This document shows, one piece after another, positions 18,340-25,469 of a stretch of 64,000 nucleotides of DNA. The position numbers and the translations under genes were made by a program. The notes beneath the pieces are model-generated. The model was not told the DNA's origin and did no database searches. It saw only the letters and a list, made by a program, of their open reading frames with translations. Positions within the stretch are counted from its first letter, which is position 1. Each line of letters starts with the position of its first letter. Source of the DNA: Nocardioides sp. S-1144 (GTDB taxonomy: Bacteria; Actinomycetota; Actinomycetes; Propionibacteriales; Nocardioidaceae); assembly GCF_005954645.2 (NCBI RefSeq), contig NZ_CP040695.2, forward strand, positions 186,001 to 250,000. Reading direction: 5' to 3'.

Positions 18340-18345
18340 TACCGT
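18340..18345 (+). promoter_or_regulatory. -10 box for the thiolase (leaderless)
   Basis: TACCGT, six bases before the GTG at 18352, giving the thiolase its own start site inside the TetR-thiolase gap. Confidence 0.5.
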
Positions 18346-18351
18346 CGGGGG

Positions 18352-19536
18352 GTGCCCGACGCCTACCTCTACGCCGCCGCCCGGACGCCGTTCGGCCGCT
18401 TCGGCGGCGCGCTGTCCGACGTCCGCCCCGACGACCTGGCCGCGACCGCGCTCGCCGGGGTCCTCGCCCGGGTCCCCGACCTCGACCCGGCCCGGATCGG
18501 CGACGTCGTCTGGGGCAACGCCAACGGAGCGGGGGAGGACAACCGCAACGTGGGCCGGATGGCCGTCCTGCTGGCGGGCCTGCCGACGTCGGTGCCGGCC
18601 ACGACGGTCAACCGGCTCTGCGGCTCCTCGCTCGACGCCGCGATCATGGGCGCGCGCGCCATCGAGGTCGGCGATGCCGAGGTCGTGGTCGCCGGCGGGG
18701 TGGAGTCGATGACCCGCGCCCCCTGGGTGTTTCCCAAGCCGTCGCGCGGCTTCCCGGCCGGCAACGTCACCGGGGTGTCGACCACCCTCGGGTGGCGGCT
18801 GGTCAACGAGCGCATGCCGGCCGCGTGGACGGTCTCCCTGGGGGAGGGCAACGAGCTGCTCGCCGAGCGCTTCGCCATCTCGCGCGAGCGGCAGGACGAG
18901 TTCGCCGTCCGCTCGCACGACCTCGCCGACGCCGCGTGGACGGCGGGGTTCTACGACGAGCTCGTCGTGCCGGTCGCGGGGGTCGACCTGGCGCGGGACG
19001 AGGGGATCCGGCCCGGCTCGAGCACGGAGCGGCTCGCCGGCCTGAAGCCCTCGTTCCGCACGGTCGAGCAGGGCGGCACGATCACGGCCGCCAACGCCTC
19101 GCCGCTCAACGACGGTGCCTCCGCGGTGCTGCTCGCGTCGGGGGACGCCGGCCTCGGCACCGCACCGCTGGCGCGGGTCGCCGGGCGCGGCGTCCACGCC
19201 CTCGACCCGCAGGACTTCGGCTTCGCGCCCGTCCAGGCGGCGAACCGGGCCCTGGCCCGGGCCGGGATCGGCTGGTCCGACGTCGGCGCGGTCGAGCTCA
19301 ACGAGGCCTTCGCGGTGCAGTCCCTGGCCTGCGTCGACGCCTGGGGGATCGACCCGGCGATCGTCAACACCCAGGGCGGGGCGATCGCGATCGGCCACCC
19401 GCTGGGCGCCAGCGGCACCCGCATTCTGGGCACCCTCGCCCACCGCCTGGCCGGCAGCGGCGAGCGCTGGGGCGTCGCGGCGATCTGCATCGGCGTCGGG
19501 CAGGCCCTCGCCGTCGTCCTGGAGAACGCGGCGTGA
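18352..19536 (+). CDS. Acetyl-CoA acyltransferase (thiolase)
   Basis: A 394-residue thiolase with complete catalytic set: nucleophile Cys90 in NRLCGSS, the GGAIAIGHPLGASGTR histidine loop and the C-terminal CIGVGQ cysteine. The N-terminal ARTPFGRFGGALSDVRPDDLA is typical of degradative (3-ketoacyl-CoA or beta-ketoadipyl-CoA) thiolases. It would cleave a 3-ketoacyl-CoA with CoA to shorten the chain and release acetyl-CoA, supplying the active thiolase that the neighbouring fusion protein seems to lack. It has a GTG start with a TACCGT -10 box six bases upstream. Confidence 0.9.
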   Translation: MPDAYLYAAARTPFGRFGGALSDVRPDDLAATALAGVLARVPDLDPARIGDVVWGNANGAGEDNRNVGRMAVLLAGLPTSVPATTVNRLCGSSLDAAIMGARAIEVGDAEVVVAGGVESMTRAPWVFPKPSRGFPAGNVTGVSTTLGWRLVNERMPAAWTVSLGEGNELLAERFAISRERQDEFAVRSHDLADAAWTAGFYDELVVPVAGVDLARDEGIRPGSSTERLAGLKPSFRTVEQGGTITAANASPLNDGASAVLLASGDAGLGTAPLARVAGRGVHALDPQDFGFAPVQAANRALARAGIGWSDVGAVELNEAFAVQSLACVDAWGIDPAIVNTQGGAIAIGHPLGASGTRILGTLAHRLAGSGERWGVAAICIGVGQALAVVLENAA

Positions 19537-19552
19537 GCGGCACGGTCACCGG

Positions 19553-20047
19553 TCAGGGGTCGTAGCGCCGATAGACCTCGGCCATCGCGCCCTCGGGGTC
19601 CAGCCGGGTGAGCAGCGCGCTGCCGATCGCGGTGAGCTGGTCGACCTGCTCGGGGGTGAGGACGTCGACGACGTGGTGCCGCACCGTCGCGACGTGCCCG
19701 GGAGCCGCGGCCCGCACGGCCCGCCACCCCTCCTCGCTCAGCCGGACGTTGGTGGCCCGGGCGTCGTCCGGGCACGGGAACCGGGCCACGAGGCCGCGCT
19801 CCTCGAGCCGCTTCACCACGTGGGAGAGCCGGGGGAGCGTCGCGTGGGTCTGCGCCGCCAGCGCGGTCATCCGCAGGGTGCGCGCGGGCGACTCCGACAG
19901 CATGGCGAGGGTGTAGTAGTCGAAGTGCGTGAGACCGGAGTCGCGCCGCAGCTGCGAGTCCAGCACGCCGGGCAGCAGCTGGAGGATCGCCGCCAGGCGC
20001 ACCCACGCGGCCCGCTCGTCGTCGTCCAGCCAGTCGGGTTCGCTCAC
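19553..20047 (-). CDS. MarR family regulator
   Basis: A 164-residue protein with the MarR winged helix: HFDYYTLAMLSESPARTLRMTALAAQTHATLPRLSHVVKRLEERGLVARFPCPDDARATNVRLSEEGW spans recognition helix and wing (landmarks only). A single cysteine (FPCPDD) in the wing could allow thiol/quinone sensing, as in MhqR/YodB-like repressors. The GTG at 20045-20047 has CAGACT six bases upstream. It is divergent from an extradiol dioxygenase gene, and the gap holds two matching operators, so it very likely represses that gene and itself. Confidence 0.88.
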   Translation of the reverse strand: MSEPDWLDDDERAAWVRLAAILQLLPGVLDSQLRRDSGLTHFDYYTLAMLSESPARTLRMTALAAQTHATLPRLSHVVKRLEERGLVARFPCPDDARATNVRLSEEGWRAVRAAAPGHVATVRHHVVDVLTPEQVDQLTAIGSALLTRLDPEGAMAEVYRRYDP

Positions 20048-20068
20048 CGGGCCAGTCTGCCTCACCAA

Positions 20069-20086
20069 TGGTTGTCGCTTCAACCA
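20069..20086. promoter_or_regulatory. MarR operator 1
   Basis: TGGTTGTCGCTTCAACCA, perfect 6-base arms. It overlaps the -35 of the dioxygenase promoter (TTGTCG 20072-20077, 17-base spacer, TAGGGT 20095-20100), so binding would block RNA polymerase. Confidence 0.75.
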
Positions 20087-20102
20087 AAACCGGCTAGGGT
20101 GA

Positions 20103-20120
20103 TGGTTGTAGCAACAACTA
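20103..20120. promoter_or_regulatory. MarR operator 2
   Basis: TGGTTGTAGCAACAACTA, 7-base arms with one mismatch, sharing TGGTTGT with operator 1; the centres are 34 bp apart. It lies at and just after the likely transcription start of the dioxygenase gene. Confidence 0.7.
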
Positions 20121-20140
20121 ACGAGTCCGAGGAGCACCTC

Positions 20141-21046
20141 ATGAGCACCACCGTCCCGCGCAGCAGCACCGCTCTCGCCGACGCCCGCATCCCGGTGAAC
20201 CACCCCTTCGCCGCCCACCTCGCGCGCGCCGCCGCGGCCGAGCGCCGAGCGGCCCACCGGGCCTGGACCCCGGACGACGGCCCGCTGCCGAGCCTCTACC
20301 TCAGCCACGGCGCGCCGATGCTCTTCGAGATGACCGACTGGATGACCCAGCTGCACACGTGGGCGCGCGACCTGCCGCGGCCCCGCGCGATCCTCATCGT
20401 CTCCGCGCACTGGGAGTCGGCACCGCTGTCGCTGAGCGCGACCGCGCCGTCGGAGCTGGTCTACGACTTCGGCGGCTTCGACCCCATGTACTTCCAGATG
20501 CGCTACGACACCCCGGTCGCGACCGGGCTCGCGGCGACGGTCGCGGCGATGATGCCCGACGCCGAGCCCGTGCACGAGCACCGCAGCCGCGGCCTCGACC
20601 ACGGCGCCTGGGTGCCGCTGAAGATCATGTACCCCGAGGCCGACGTCCCGGTCCTCCAGCTCTCCATGCCGACCCACGACCCCGCACGGCTCCTCGACCT
20701 CGGACGCCGGCTGCGCGGCCTGCGCGAGGAGGGCGTCCTGGTCGTCGGCAGCGGCTACATGACCCACGGCCTGCCCCACCTCGACTGGTCACGGCCCGAC
20801 CAGGTGCCGGGCTGGTCCTCGGACTTCGACCTCTGGGCCGCCGACGCCCTCGCCCGCGGCGACGTCGACTCGCTCTCCGACTTCCGCCACCAGGCGCCGG
20901 GCATGCCCTACGCCCACCCGACCGTCGAGCACTTCACCCCGCTCTTCGTCACCCTCGGCGCCTCGGCCGACCCGGGCGCCGCGCCGACGACCACCATCGA
21001 CGGCTACGCCATCGGGCTGGCCAAGCGCTCCTTCCAGTCGGCCTGA
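20141..21046 (+). CDS. DODA-type extradiol ring-cleavage dioxygenase (YgiD-like)
   Basis: A 301-residue protein of the class III extradiol dioxygenase / 4,5-DOPA dioxygenase family. Candidate metal ligands are His56 (LSHGAP), His90 (VSAHWES) and His209 (MTHGL), with the conserved GLDHGAWVPL (His154). It would open catechol-type rings with O2. An N-terminal extension of about 45 residues (rich in Ala and Arg) precedes the fold and is not seen in E. coli YgiD. ATG 20141 follows GAGGAG. Control by the divergent MarR through two operators suggests a catechol- or quinone-detoxifying role, by analogy with MhqR-controlled dioxygenases of Bacillus. Confidence 0.88.
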   Translation: MSTTVPRSSTALADARIPVNHPFAAHLARAAAAERRAAHRAWTPDDGPLPSLYLSHGAPMLFEMTDWMTQLHTWARDLPRPRAILIVSAHWESAPLSLSATAPSELVYDFGGFDPMYFQMRYDTPVATGLAATVAAMMPDAEPVHEHRSRGLDHGAWVPLKIMYPEADVPVLQLSMPTHDPARLLDLGRRLRGLREEGVLVVGSGYMTHGLPHLDWSRPDQVPGWSSDFDLWAADALARGDVDSLSDFRHQAPGMPYAHPTVEHFTPLFVTLGASADPGAAPTTTIDGYAIGLAKRSFQSA

Positions 21047-21189
21047 CGCCCCGGCCGTCGGCCCCCCCTAGGGGTGGCTTTGCCGGTCCGGTGTAACGAC
21101 GCGACCTCCTCGCCACATGTGACCCACGAGAGGCGACCCCGTGCTGGCGGTCGTCCGCGGGACATCCCGAGCGGACCGAGGAGACAGAC

Positions 21190-21432
21190 ATGGGATACGG
21201 ATTCGGAGCATTCCTGCTGGTGGTGGGCCTGGTGCTCGCCCTGGCGGTGACCGACAGCCTCAACGGGGTGGACCTCACCATGGTGGGGTGGATCATGGCG
21301 GCGGTGGGCCTGGTGCTCATCGCCATCACCGCGATGTCCTGGAACAGCGGGCGGCGGGCCCGCTCGGTCCAGACCGTCACCCACCCGGACGGCTCGCAGA
21401 CGGTGCGCGAGCACCGCGCCACCGAGATCTGA
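21190..21432 (+). CDS. DUF6458-like small membrane protein
   Basis: An 80-residue protein with two membrane helices (residues about 5-22 and 31-49) and a basic, then acidic cytoplasmic tail (SGRRARSVQTVTHPDGSQTV). The layout GYGFGAFLLVVGLVLALAV...VGWIMAAVGLVLIAI matches the small actinobacterial DUF6458 proteins of unknown function. It follows an ACCGAGGAGACAG ribosome-binding site. It lies upstream of a second, even smaller membrane peptide. Confidence 0.8.
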   Translation: MGYGFGAFLLVVGLVLALAVTDSLNGVDLTMVGWIMAAVGLVLIAITAMSWNSGRRARSVQTVTHPDGSQTVREHRATEI

Positions 21433-21616
21433 GCCCTTGACCGACCAGCACGTCGGGCCCGGGCGCCCGGACGGTCGGTCCCGGCCCGCCCCGCCCCCGG
21501 GGACCGGGCCGGAACGCCCTGCCGGTGGGCCCCGTCGCCGGGGTACCGCCGGAGCACCCACGTCCCACGGCCACGTCGCGAGACACCGTCGGACACCTAC
21601 CGAAACAGGAGATCAC

Positions 21617-21688
21617 ATGAACACCAGGACCATCGCCGTCATCGCCCTCATCCTCGTCGTCATCGTGCTGGCGCTGCTGCTGCTCTGA
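21617..21688 (+). CDS. 23-residue membrane peptide
   Basis: ATG 21617 opens MNTRTIAVIALILVVIVLA followed by four leucines and a TGA: a basic head (NTR) and one 18-residue hydrophobic helix, nothing else. It has a good ACAGGAGA ribosome-binding site seven bases upstream and a strong terminator just after. Similar tiny hydrophobic peptides occur in actinobacteria without known function. Position after the DUF6458-like gene suggests a shared transcript. Confidence 0.6.
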   Translation: MNTRTIAVIALILVVIVLALLLL

Positions 21689-21696
21689 GACGCACG

Positions 21697-21729
21697 GCGG
21701 CCGACGCGCGCTGGAGCGCCGTCGGCCGC
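21697..21729 (+). terminator. Terminator after the membrane peptide
   Basis: GCGGCCGACG pairs with CGTCGGCCGC, extended by GCGC/GCGC around a TGGA loop with one bulged C. Confidence 0.75.
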
Positions 21730-21758
21730 ACGACGACCGACCGGCTGAGGGAGGATCC

Positions 21759-22760
21759 ATGCCCACGTCGCCCCCGCTCCTGCTGGGTGGACGCTTCGAG
21801 ACCGTGGAGCCCATCGGGCACGGCGGGATGGCCGACGTCTACCGCGCCCGCGACCACGTCCTGCACCGCGACGTCGCCGTGAAGGTGCTGCGCGAGGTCA
21901 CCGAGGTCGACCGCGAGCGGTGCGCCAGCGAGGCGCGGCTGCTCGGCATGCTGTCGCACGAGGCGATCGTGGCCCTCTACGACTCGAGCGTCGAGGACGA
22001 CCGACCGTGGTTGGCCGTCGAGCTCGTCTCGGGGCGGCCCATGTCGGAGCTGCTGGCCGAGGGCCCGCTCGGCGCCCGACCCCTCGCGCAGCTCGTCGCG
22101 CAGGTCGCCGAGGGGCTGGCGCACGCCCACGGGCGGGGGGTCGTGCACCGCGACATCAAGCCCAGCAACGTGCTCGTCACGCCCGACGGGCGGGCCCTGC
22201 TCAGCGACTTCGGGATCGCCCGGCTGGTGGGTTCGGAGGACCAGCTGACCCTCGACGGGAACGTCGTGGGCACCGCCGCCTACATCGCCCCCGAGCAGGT
22301 CCGCGGGCAGCCGGTCGGCGGTGCCGCCGACGTCTACGCCCTCGGGCTGCTGCTGCTGGAGTCGCTCACCGGCGAGCGGTGCTTCCCCGGGCCGGCCACG
22401 GAGGCGGCCCTCGCCCGGCTCCACCAGGGCCCGCTCATCCCGACCTCGCTGCCCCCCGGGTGGCCCGGGCTGCTGGTGGCGATGACGGCCCTCAGCCCCG
22501 ACGACCGCCCCACCGCCCAGGTCGCGGCGCGCCGTCTGCGGGAGCTGGCGCTCGTCACCGACGACCCCGAGGGCGGCGCGGCGCGACCCTCCGTCGTGGA
22601 CCTCGCGGCCACGCCGGACGCCGCGCTGTCGGCCCCGGTCCTCGAGCTCGTCGTGACCCCGCGCCGGGCCCGGCGACGCCTCCGGCGCTTCTGGCCCACC
22701 CTCGCGCTGCCGCTGGCGGGGCTGGCGAGCGCGCTGCCCCTGTGGCTCGTGCGCTCCTGA
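21759..22760 (+). CDS. Membrane-anchored Ser/Thr protein kinase
   Basis: A 333-residue Hanks-type kinase: glycine loop IGHGGMADVY (19-28), Lys42, HRDIKPSN (130-137), DFGIAR (150-155) and APEQ (177-180). The kinase domain ends near residue 265. A short acidic/proline linker leads to a basic stop (PRRARRRLRR) and a single C-terminal helix (about 311-331) with almost nothing outside, so it has no extracellular sensor. This is unlike PknB, which has PASTA domains. ATG follows GAGGGAGGATCC. It resembles the second kinase at 60950 closely in its kinase domain, which suggests paralogues. Confidence 0.92.
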   Translation: MPTSPPLLLGGRFETVEPIGHGGMADVYRARDHVLHRDVAVKVLREVTEVDRERCASEARLLGMLSHEAIVALYDSSVEDDRPWLAVELVSGRPMSELLAEGPLGARPLAQLVAQVAEGLAHAHGRGVVHRDIKPSNVLVTPDGRALLSDFGIARLVGSEDQLTLDGNVVGTAAYIAPEQVRGQPVGGAADVYALGLLLLESLTGERCFPGPATEAALARLHQGPLIPTSLPPGWPGLLVAMTALSPDDRPTAQVAARRLRELALVTDDPEGGAARPSVVDLAATPDAALSAPVLELVVTPRRARRRLRRFWPTLALPLAGLASALPLWLVRS

Positions 22761-22775
22761 CCGGTCCTGGCTCCC

Positions 22776-22795
22776 GGCGCCGCTGCGGCGGCGCC
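22776..22795. terminator. Hairpin between convergent kinase and sigma genes
   Basis: GGCGCCGC and GCGGCGCC pair perfectly around TGCG. Confidence 0.6.
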
Positions 22796-22807
22796 CCGCG
22801 TCGCGGG

Positions 22808-23470
22808 CTACGCCGTGCCCGTACGCGGTTGGCCGGCGGTGACCTCCGCGGGGAGCTCCCCCGGGGCGGCGGCCTGGCCGTCGACGACGCGGCGCAGTCG
22901 TCCGAGCGCACGGTGCCGCGCGACCCGCACGGCGGTCGGCTTCATGCCGAGGGCCCGCGCGGTCGCGGTGACGTCGAGACCGGCGACGTCGATGCACGCC
23001 ACCACCTCCGCCTCGCGCGGGCTGAGGTGGCCGAGCAGGCGGGTGACCAGGTCGTGGTGCTCGACCTGCCGCGAGACGTCGTCGATCGCGGCGGAGACCT
23101 GCGCGTCGGGCTCGACCGGGTCGGTGCGCCGGCGCCGCGCCGTCCGGTGGCTGTTCGAGGCGTGGTTGCGGGCGATGGTGAACAGCCACCCGCCGAAGTC
23201 GTCGTCGGAGCCGTCGAACTCGTCCAGCTTGGTCGCGGCCGTCAGCCAGGCCTCGGCGACCACGTCCTCCGGCGAGGAGGCCCAGTCGGCGTGCGGGAGG
23301 GCCCGCACCAGCGAGACGATCCGGGCGGTGTGCATCACGTAGAGCCCGCGCCAGGACGCCTCGTCGCCGTCGCGGGCGCCCGAGACCAGTGCCTCAGACC
23401 GGTGTCTCACCGCACGTCGCTCCTGCCGCTGGTCACCTGACCGAGAGCGTGACGCGGGGCCCGACGTCAT
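22808..23470 (-). CDS. ECF-type RNA polymerase sigma factor
   Basis: A 220-residue protein. Region 2 is near residues 45-112 (PEDVVAEAWLTAATKLDEF...WLFTIARNHASNSHR) and region 4 near 150-205 (LSPREAEVVACIDVAGLDVTATARALGMKPTAVRVARHRALGRLR, landmarks only). There is no region 1 or 3. ATG at 23468-23470 is used; an in-frame GTG at 23410 could give a shorter product without the basic N-terminal 20 residues. It is divergent from the GQGNP-repeat membrane protein, 50 bases away, which may be its target or its anti-sigma partner. The C-terminal tail (GELPAEVTAGQPRTGTA) is disordered. Confidence 0.88.
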   Translation of the reverse strand: MTSGPASRSRSGDQRQERRAVRHRSEALVSGARDGDEASWRGLYVMHTARIVSLVRALPHADWASSPEDVVAEAWLTAATKLDEFDGSDDDFGGWLFTIARNHASNSHRTARRRRTDPVEPDAQVSAAIDDVSRQVEHHDLVTRLLGHLSPREAEVVACIDVAGLDVTATARALGMKPTAVRVARHRALGRLRRVVDGQAAAPGELPAEVTAGQPRTGTA

Positions 23471-23520
23471 CAGCTCGGTCCCAGCGTAACGATGCGGGCG
23501 CGGTGTGACATGTTGTTGGC

Positions 23521-24441
23521 GTGGCCCGTTCTCGATCCCGCTCCGAGGTGGCGCGGCTCCTGCGCGCCGACCCGGCGCCGACGGCCCCCGACGAGGAGCT
23601 CGTCGCCAGGCTGGCCAGCCTGGCGGCCGCGTCGCCCTCGACGCACCCGCCGCGCTCGCGACGACGCGCGCGCTCCGCCGTCGCCGCCGTCGTCCTCGCC
23701 GGCGCCACGGTCACCGGCGGCCTCGGGGTGGCCTACGCCTCGGGCGCGATCTCCCCGCCCTGGCAGGCTCCGCCCGGTCCGGTCGACGACCCCGACCCGC
23801 CGTCCGGGGAGCCGAGCAGCGCGCCCAGCTCGACGGCGGACGCCGAGCCCGACGTCCAGCCCAGCCTGGAGCCGCCCTCGCGACCCGGGCCGGACGGGCC
23901 GTCGCTGCGCCCCGGTGGCGGCAGCCTCGACCCCGACGGGTCGGGGCCCCACGGCGACGGTCCCCCGCGGGGCGGGCCGGGCCCGGCCCAGCCCGACGAC
24001 GGCGGTCCCGGTCAGGGGAATCCCGGTCAGGGCAGTCCCGGCCAGGGGAACCCGGGCAGTCCCGGGCCGGGGAACCCGGGCCAGGGGAACCCGGGCAACC
24101 CCGGGCCGGGGGATCCCGCGCCGGGAAATTCCGGGCCGGGTAGTCCCGGCCAAGGAAACCCCGGGCAGGGCAACCCGGGTCAGGGCAACCCCGGACAAGG
24201 AAACCCCGGGCAGGGCAACCCGGGTCAGGGCAACCCCGGACAAGGCGGCCCCGGCCGGGGCAATCCGGGTCAGGGGAATCCGGGTCAGGGGAATCCGGGT
24301 CAGGGCAATCCCGGCCAGGGCAATCCCGGCCAGGGCAATCCCGGCCAGGGCAACCCGGGTCAGGGCAACCCCGGTCAGGGCAACCCCGGCCAGGGCAACC
24401 CGGGTCAGGGCAACCCGGGCCACGGCAACCCGGGCGCCTGA
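23521..24441 (+). CDS. Membrane-anchored GQGNP-repeat protein
   Basis: A 306-residue protein in three parts. A cytoplasmic head of about 55 residues (SRSEVARLLRADPAPTAPDEELVARLASLAA) looks like the start of an anti-sigma factor. One membrane helix follows (about 57-78, after RRRAR). The outside part is proline/glycine-rich (80-160) and then about 29 five-residue units, mostly GQGNP (161-305). The unit is not the GXY of collagen. I infer a cell-envelope protein whose head may bind the divergent sigma factor; the repeats could act as a flexible wall-spanning stalk. It has a GTG start with no clear ribosome-binding site. Confidence 0.75.
   Translation: MARSRSRSEVARLLRADPAPTAPDEELVARLASLAAASPSTHPPRSRRRARSAVAAVVLAGATVTGGLGVAYASGAISPPWQAPPGPVDDPDPPSGEPSSAPSSTADAEPDVQPSLEPPSRPGPDGPSLRPGGGSLDPDGSGPHGDGPPRGGPGPAQPDDGGPGQGNPGQGSPGQGNPGSPGPGNPGQGNPGNPGPGDPAPGNSGPGSPGQGNPGQGNPGQGNPGQGNPGQGNPGQGNPGQGGPGRGNPGQGNPGQGNPGQGNPGQGNPGQGNPGQGNPGQGNPGQGNPGQGNPGQGNPGHGNPGA
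24004..24435 (+). repeat. 15-bp tandem repeat array (codes GQGNP units)
   Basis: Near-identical 15-bp units of the GGTCAGGGCAACCCG type, with silent third-base changes (aac/aat, ggt/ggc). Long runs are exact, especially 24150-24430, so unit gain or loss by slippage would stay in frame. Early units are more diverged (GPGNP, GNPGPGDP), which suggests the array grew at its 3' end. Confidence 0.9.
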
Positions 24442-24447
24442 GCGACA

Positions 24448-24485
24448 GCACGAGGGACCGGCCCCCGTGGACCGGTCCCGCGTGC
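24448..24485. terminator. Bidirectional terminator
   Basis: GCACG-A-GGGACCGG pairs with CCGGTCCC-G-CGTGC around a 10-base loop, between the convergent repeat-protein and hsp20 genes. Confidence 0.75.
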
Positions 24486-24495
24486 TCTGGGCGGG

Positions 24496-24939
24496 TCAGG
24501 CCTCGATGGCCTCGCGGGTCGTGCTGCTCCCGACGGCGTCGCGGCCGCCGTCGACGGTGATCTTGCGCGGCTTGGCCCGCTCGGCCACCGGGACGACCAG
24601 GCGCAGGACGCCGGCGTCGTAGGACGCCTCGATCCGGTCGAGGTCGAGGTTGTCGCCCAGGACCAGCTGACGACTGAAGGCCCCGCGCGGTCGCTCGGCC
24701 GCGAGCGCCTCCCAGTCGCCGTTGCGGGCGACCCGCTCGGCGCGCACGGTGAGCACGTTGCGCTCGACGTCGAGGTCGATGGTCTCGGGCGAGACGCCGG
24801 GGAGGTCGAACTCGATGACGAACTGGTCGCCCTCGCGCCAGGCGTCCATCGGCATCACCACGGGTCGGCTGGTGGTGCCGAGCAGCTGCTGGGCGAGGCG
24901 GTCGAGGTCGCGGAACGGGTCGGTGGTGCGCAGCATCAT
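24496..24939 (-). CDS. Hsp20/alpha-crystallin small heat-shock protein
   Basis: A 147-residue chaperone. The alpha-crystallin domain runs from about residue 30 ([38 protein letters not shown]) to 125, with the [11 protein letters not shown] strand near the end. Family members hold unfolding proteins in ATP-independent oligomers in the cytoplasm. ATG 24937-24939 (a second ATG follows directly) is preceded by GAGGAGG. It is divergent from an HspR-like MerR gene, which probably controls it through the palindrome at 24987-25002. Confidence 0.93.
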   Translation of the reverse strand: MMLRTTDPFRDLDRLAQQLLGTTSRPVVMPMDAWREGDQFVIEFDLPGVSPETIDLDVERNVLTVRAERVARNGDWEALAAERPRGAFSRQLVLGDNLDLDRIEASYDAGVLRLVVPVAERAKPRKITVDGGRDAVGSSTTREAIEA

Positions 24940-24986
24940 GGTGTCCTCCTCGAGGTGGTCGTGGGTATCGGCTGGGTCCGATTACC

Positions 24987-25002
24987 TGTATCGTTGGATA
25001 CA
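24987..25002. promoter_or_regulatory. Palindrome in the hsp20/MerR divergent region
   Basis: TGTATC-GTTG-GATACA, perfect 6-base arms in the most A+T-rich part of the gap. It is a likely operator for the adjacent MerR-type regulator; it is not the HAIR consensus (CTTGAGT-N7-ACTCAAG) used by classical HspR. Confidence 0.6.
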
Positions 25003-25073
25003 TATTTGTTGTAGCCCACGGTGCACGGCTGACGCAAGTCGCGTGCCTGAGAAGTTCCTGAGAGGTGGCGGGC

Positions 25074-25376
25074 GTGGCTCGACGGGAGGCGGGGGTCTTC
25101 GCGATCTCGGTGGCGGCGCGGATGGCGTCGATGGAGATCCAGAACCTGCGCGTCTACGAGCGCCGCGGCCTGGTCCAGCCCGATCGCACGGCGGGCGGGA
25201 CCCGCCTGTACAACCAGGACGACGTCGACCGGCTGATCCGGATCGGCGAGCTGCTGGCCGAGGGGCTGAACATCGCCGGCATCGCCCGCGTGCTCGCCCT
25301 CGAGCACCGGCTGGACCGGCTCCAGGCGGAGAACCGGCGGCTGCGCGCCCCGGGGTCGCCCGGTCGCGACGCCTGA
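25074..25376 (+). CDS. HspR-like MerR family regulator
   Basis: A 100-residue protein with the MerR winged helix: VFAISVAARMASMEIQNLRVYERRGLVQPDRTAGGTRLYNQDDVDRL (landmarks), then GLNIAGIARVLALEHRLDRLQAENRRLRA as dimer coiled coil. The AISVAA...QNLRVYERRGL pattern is that of HspR rather than metal-sensing MerR proteins; no C-terminal cysteines are present. GTG 25074 is preferred over GTG 25065 because AGAGG lies eight bases before it. The divergent hsp20 gene is the obvious target. Confidence 0.82.
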   Translation: MARREAGVFAISVAARMASMEIQNLRVYERRGLVQPDRTAGGTRLYNQDDVDRLIRIGELLAEGLNIAGIARVLALEHRLDRLQAENRRLRAPGSPGRDA

Positions 25377-25434
25377 GGCCGCCCGGCCCGGGAGGTCCGC
25401 GGGCCAGGCGTTCGGTGGGAGGATGGCCGTCGAC

Positions 25435-25451
25435 GAACCGACTTCCGGTTC
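25435..25451. promoter_or_regulatory. Inverted repeat before the PucR-type gene
   Basis: GAACCG-ACTTC-CGGTTC, perfect 6-base arms, 19 bases before the start codon and just upstream of its ribosome-binding site. It may be an autoregulatory operator. Confidence 0.45.
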
Positions 25452-25469
25452 TCGGCAATCGGAGGACTC

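Noticed and set aside
23470-24423. Long antisense frame with VALTRVALAGIALAG repeats
   Set aside because: It is the complement of the GQGNP repeat array; it has no start signals or family features.
24004-24435. Possible CRISPR array
   Set aside because: The repeats are contiguous 15-bp coding units without spacers and lie inside a reading frame.
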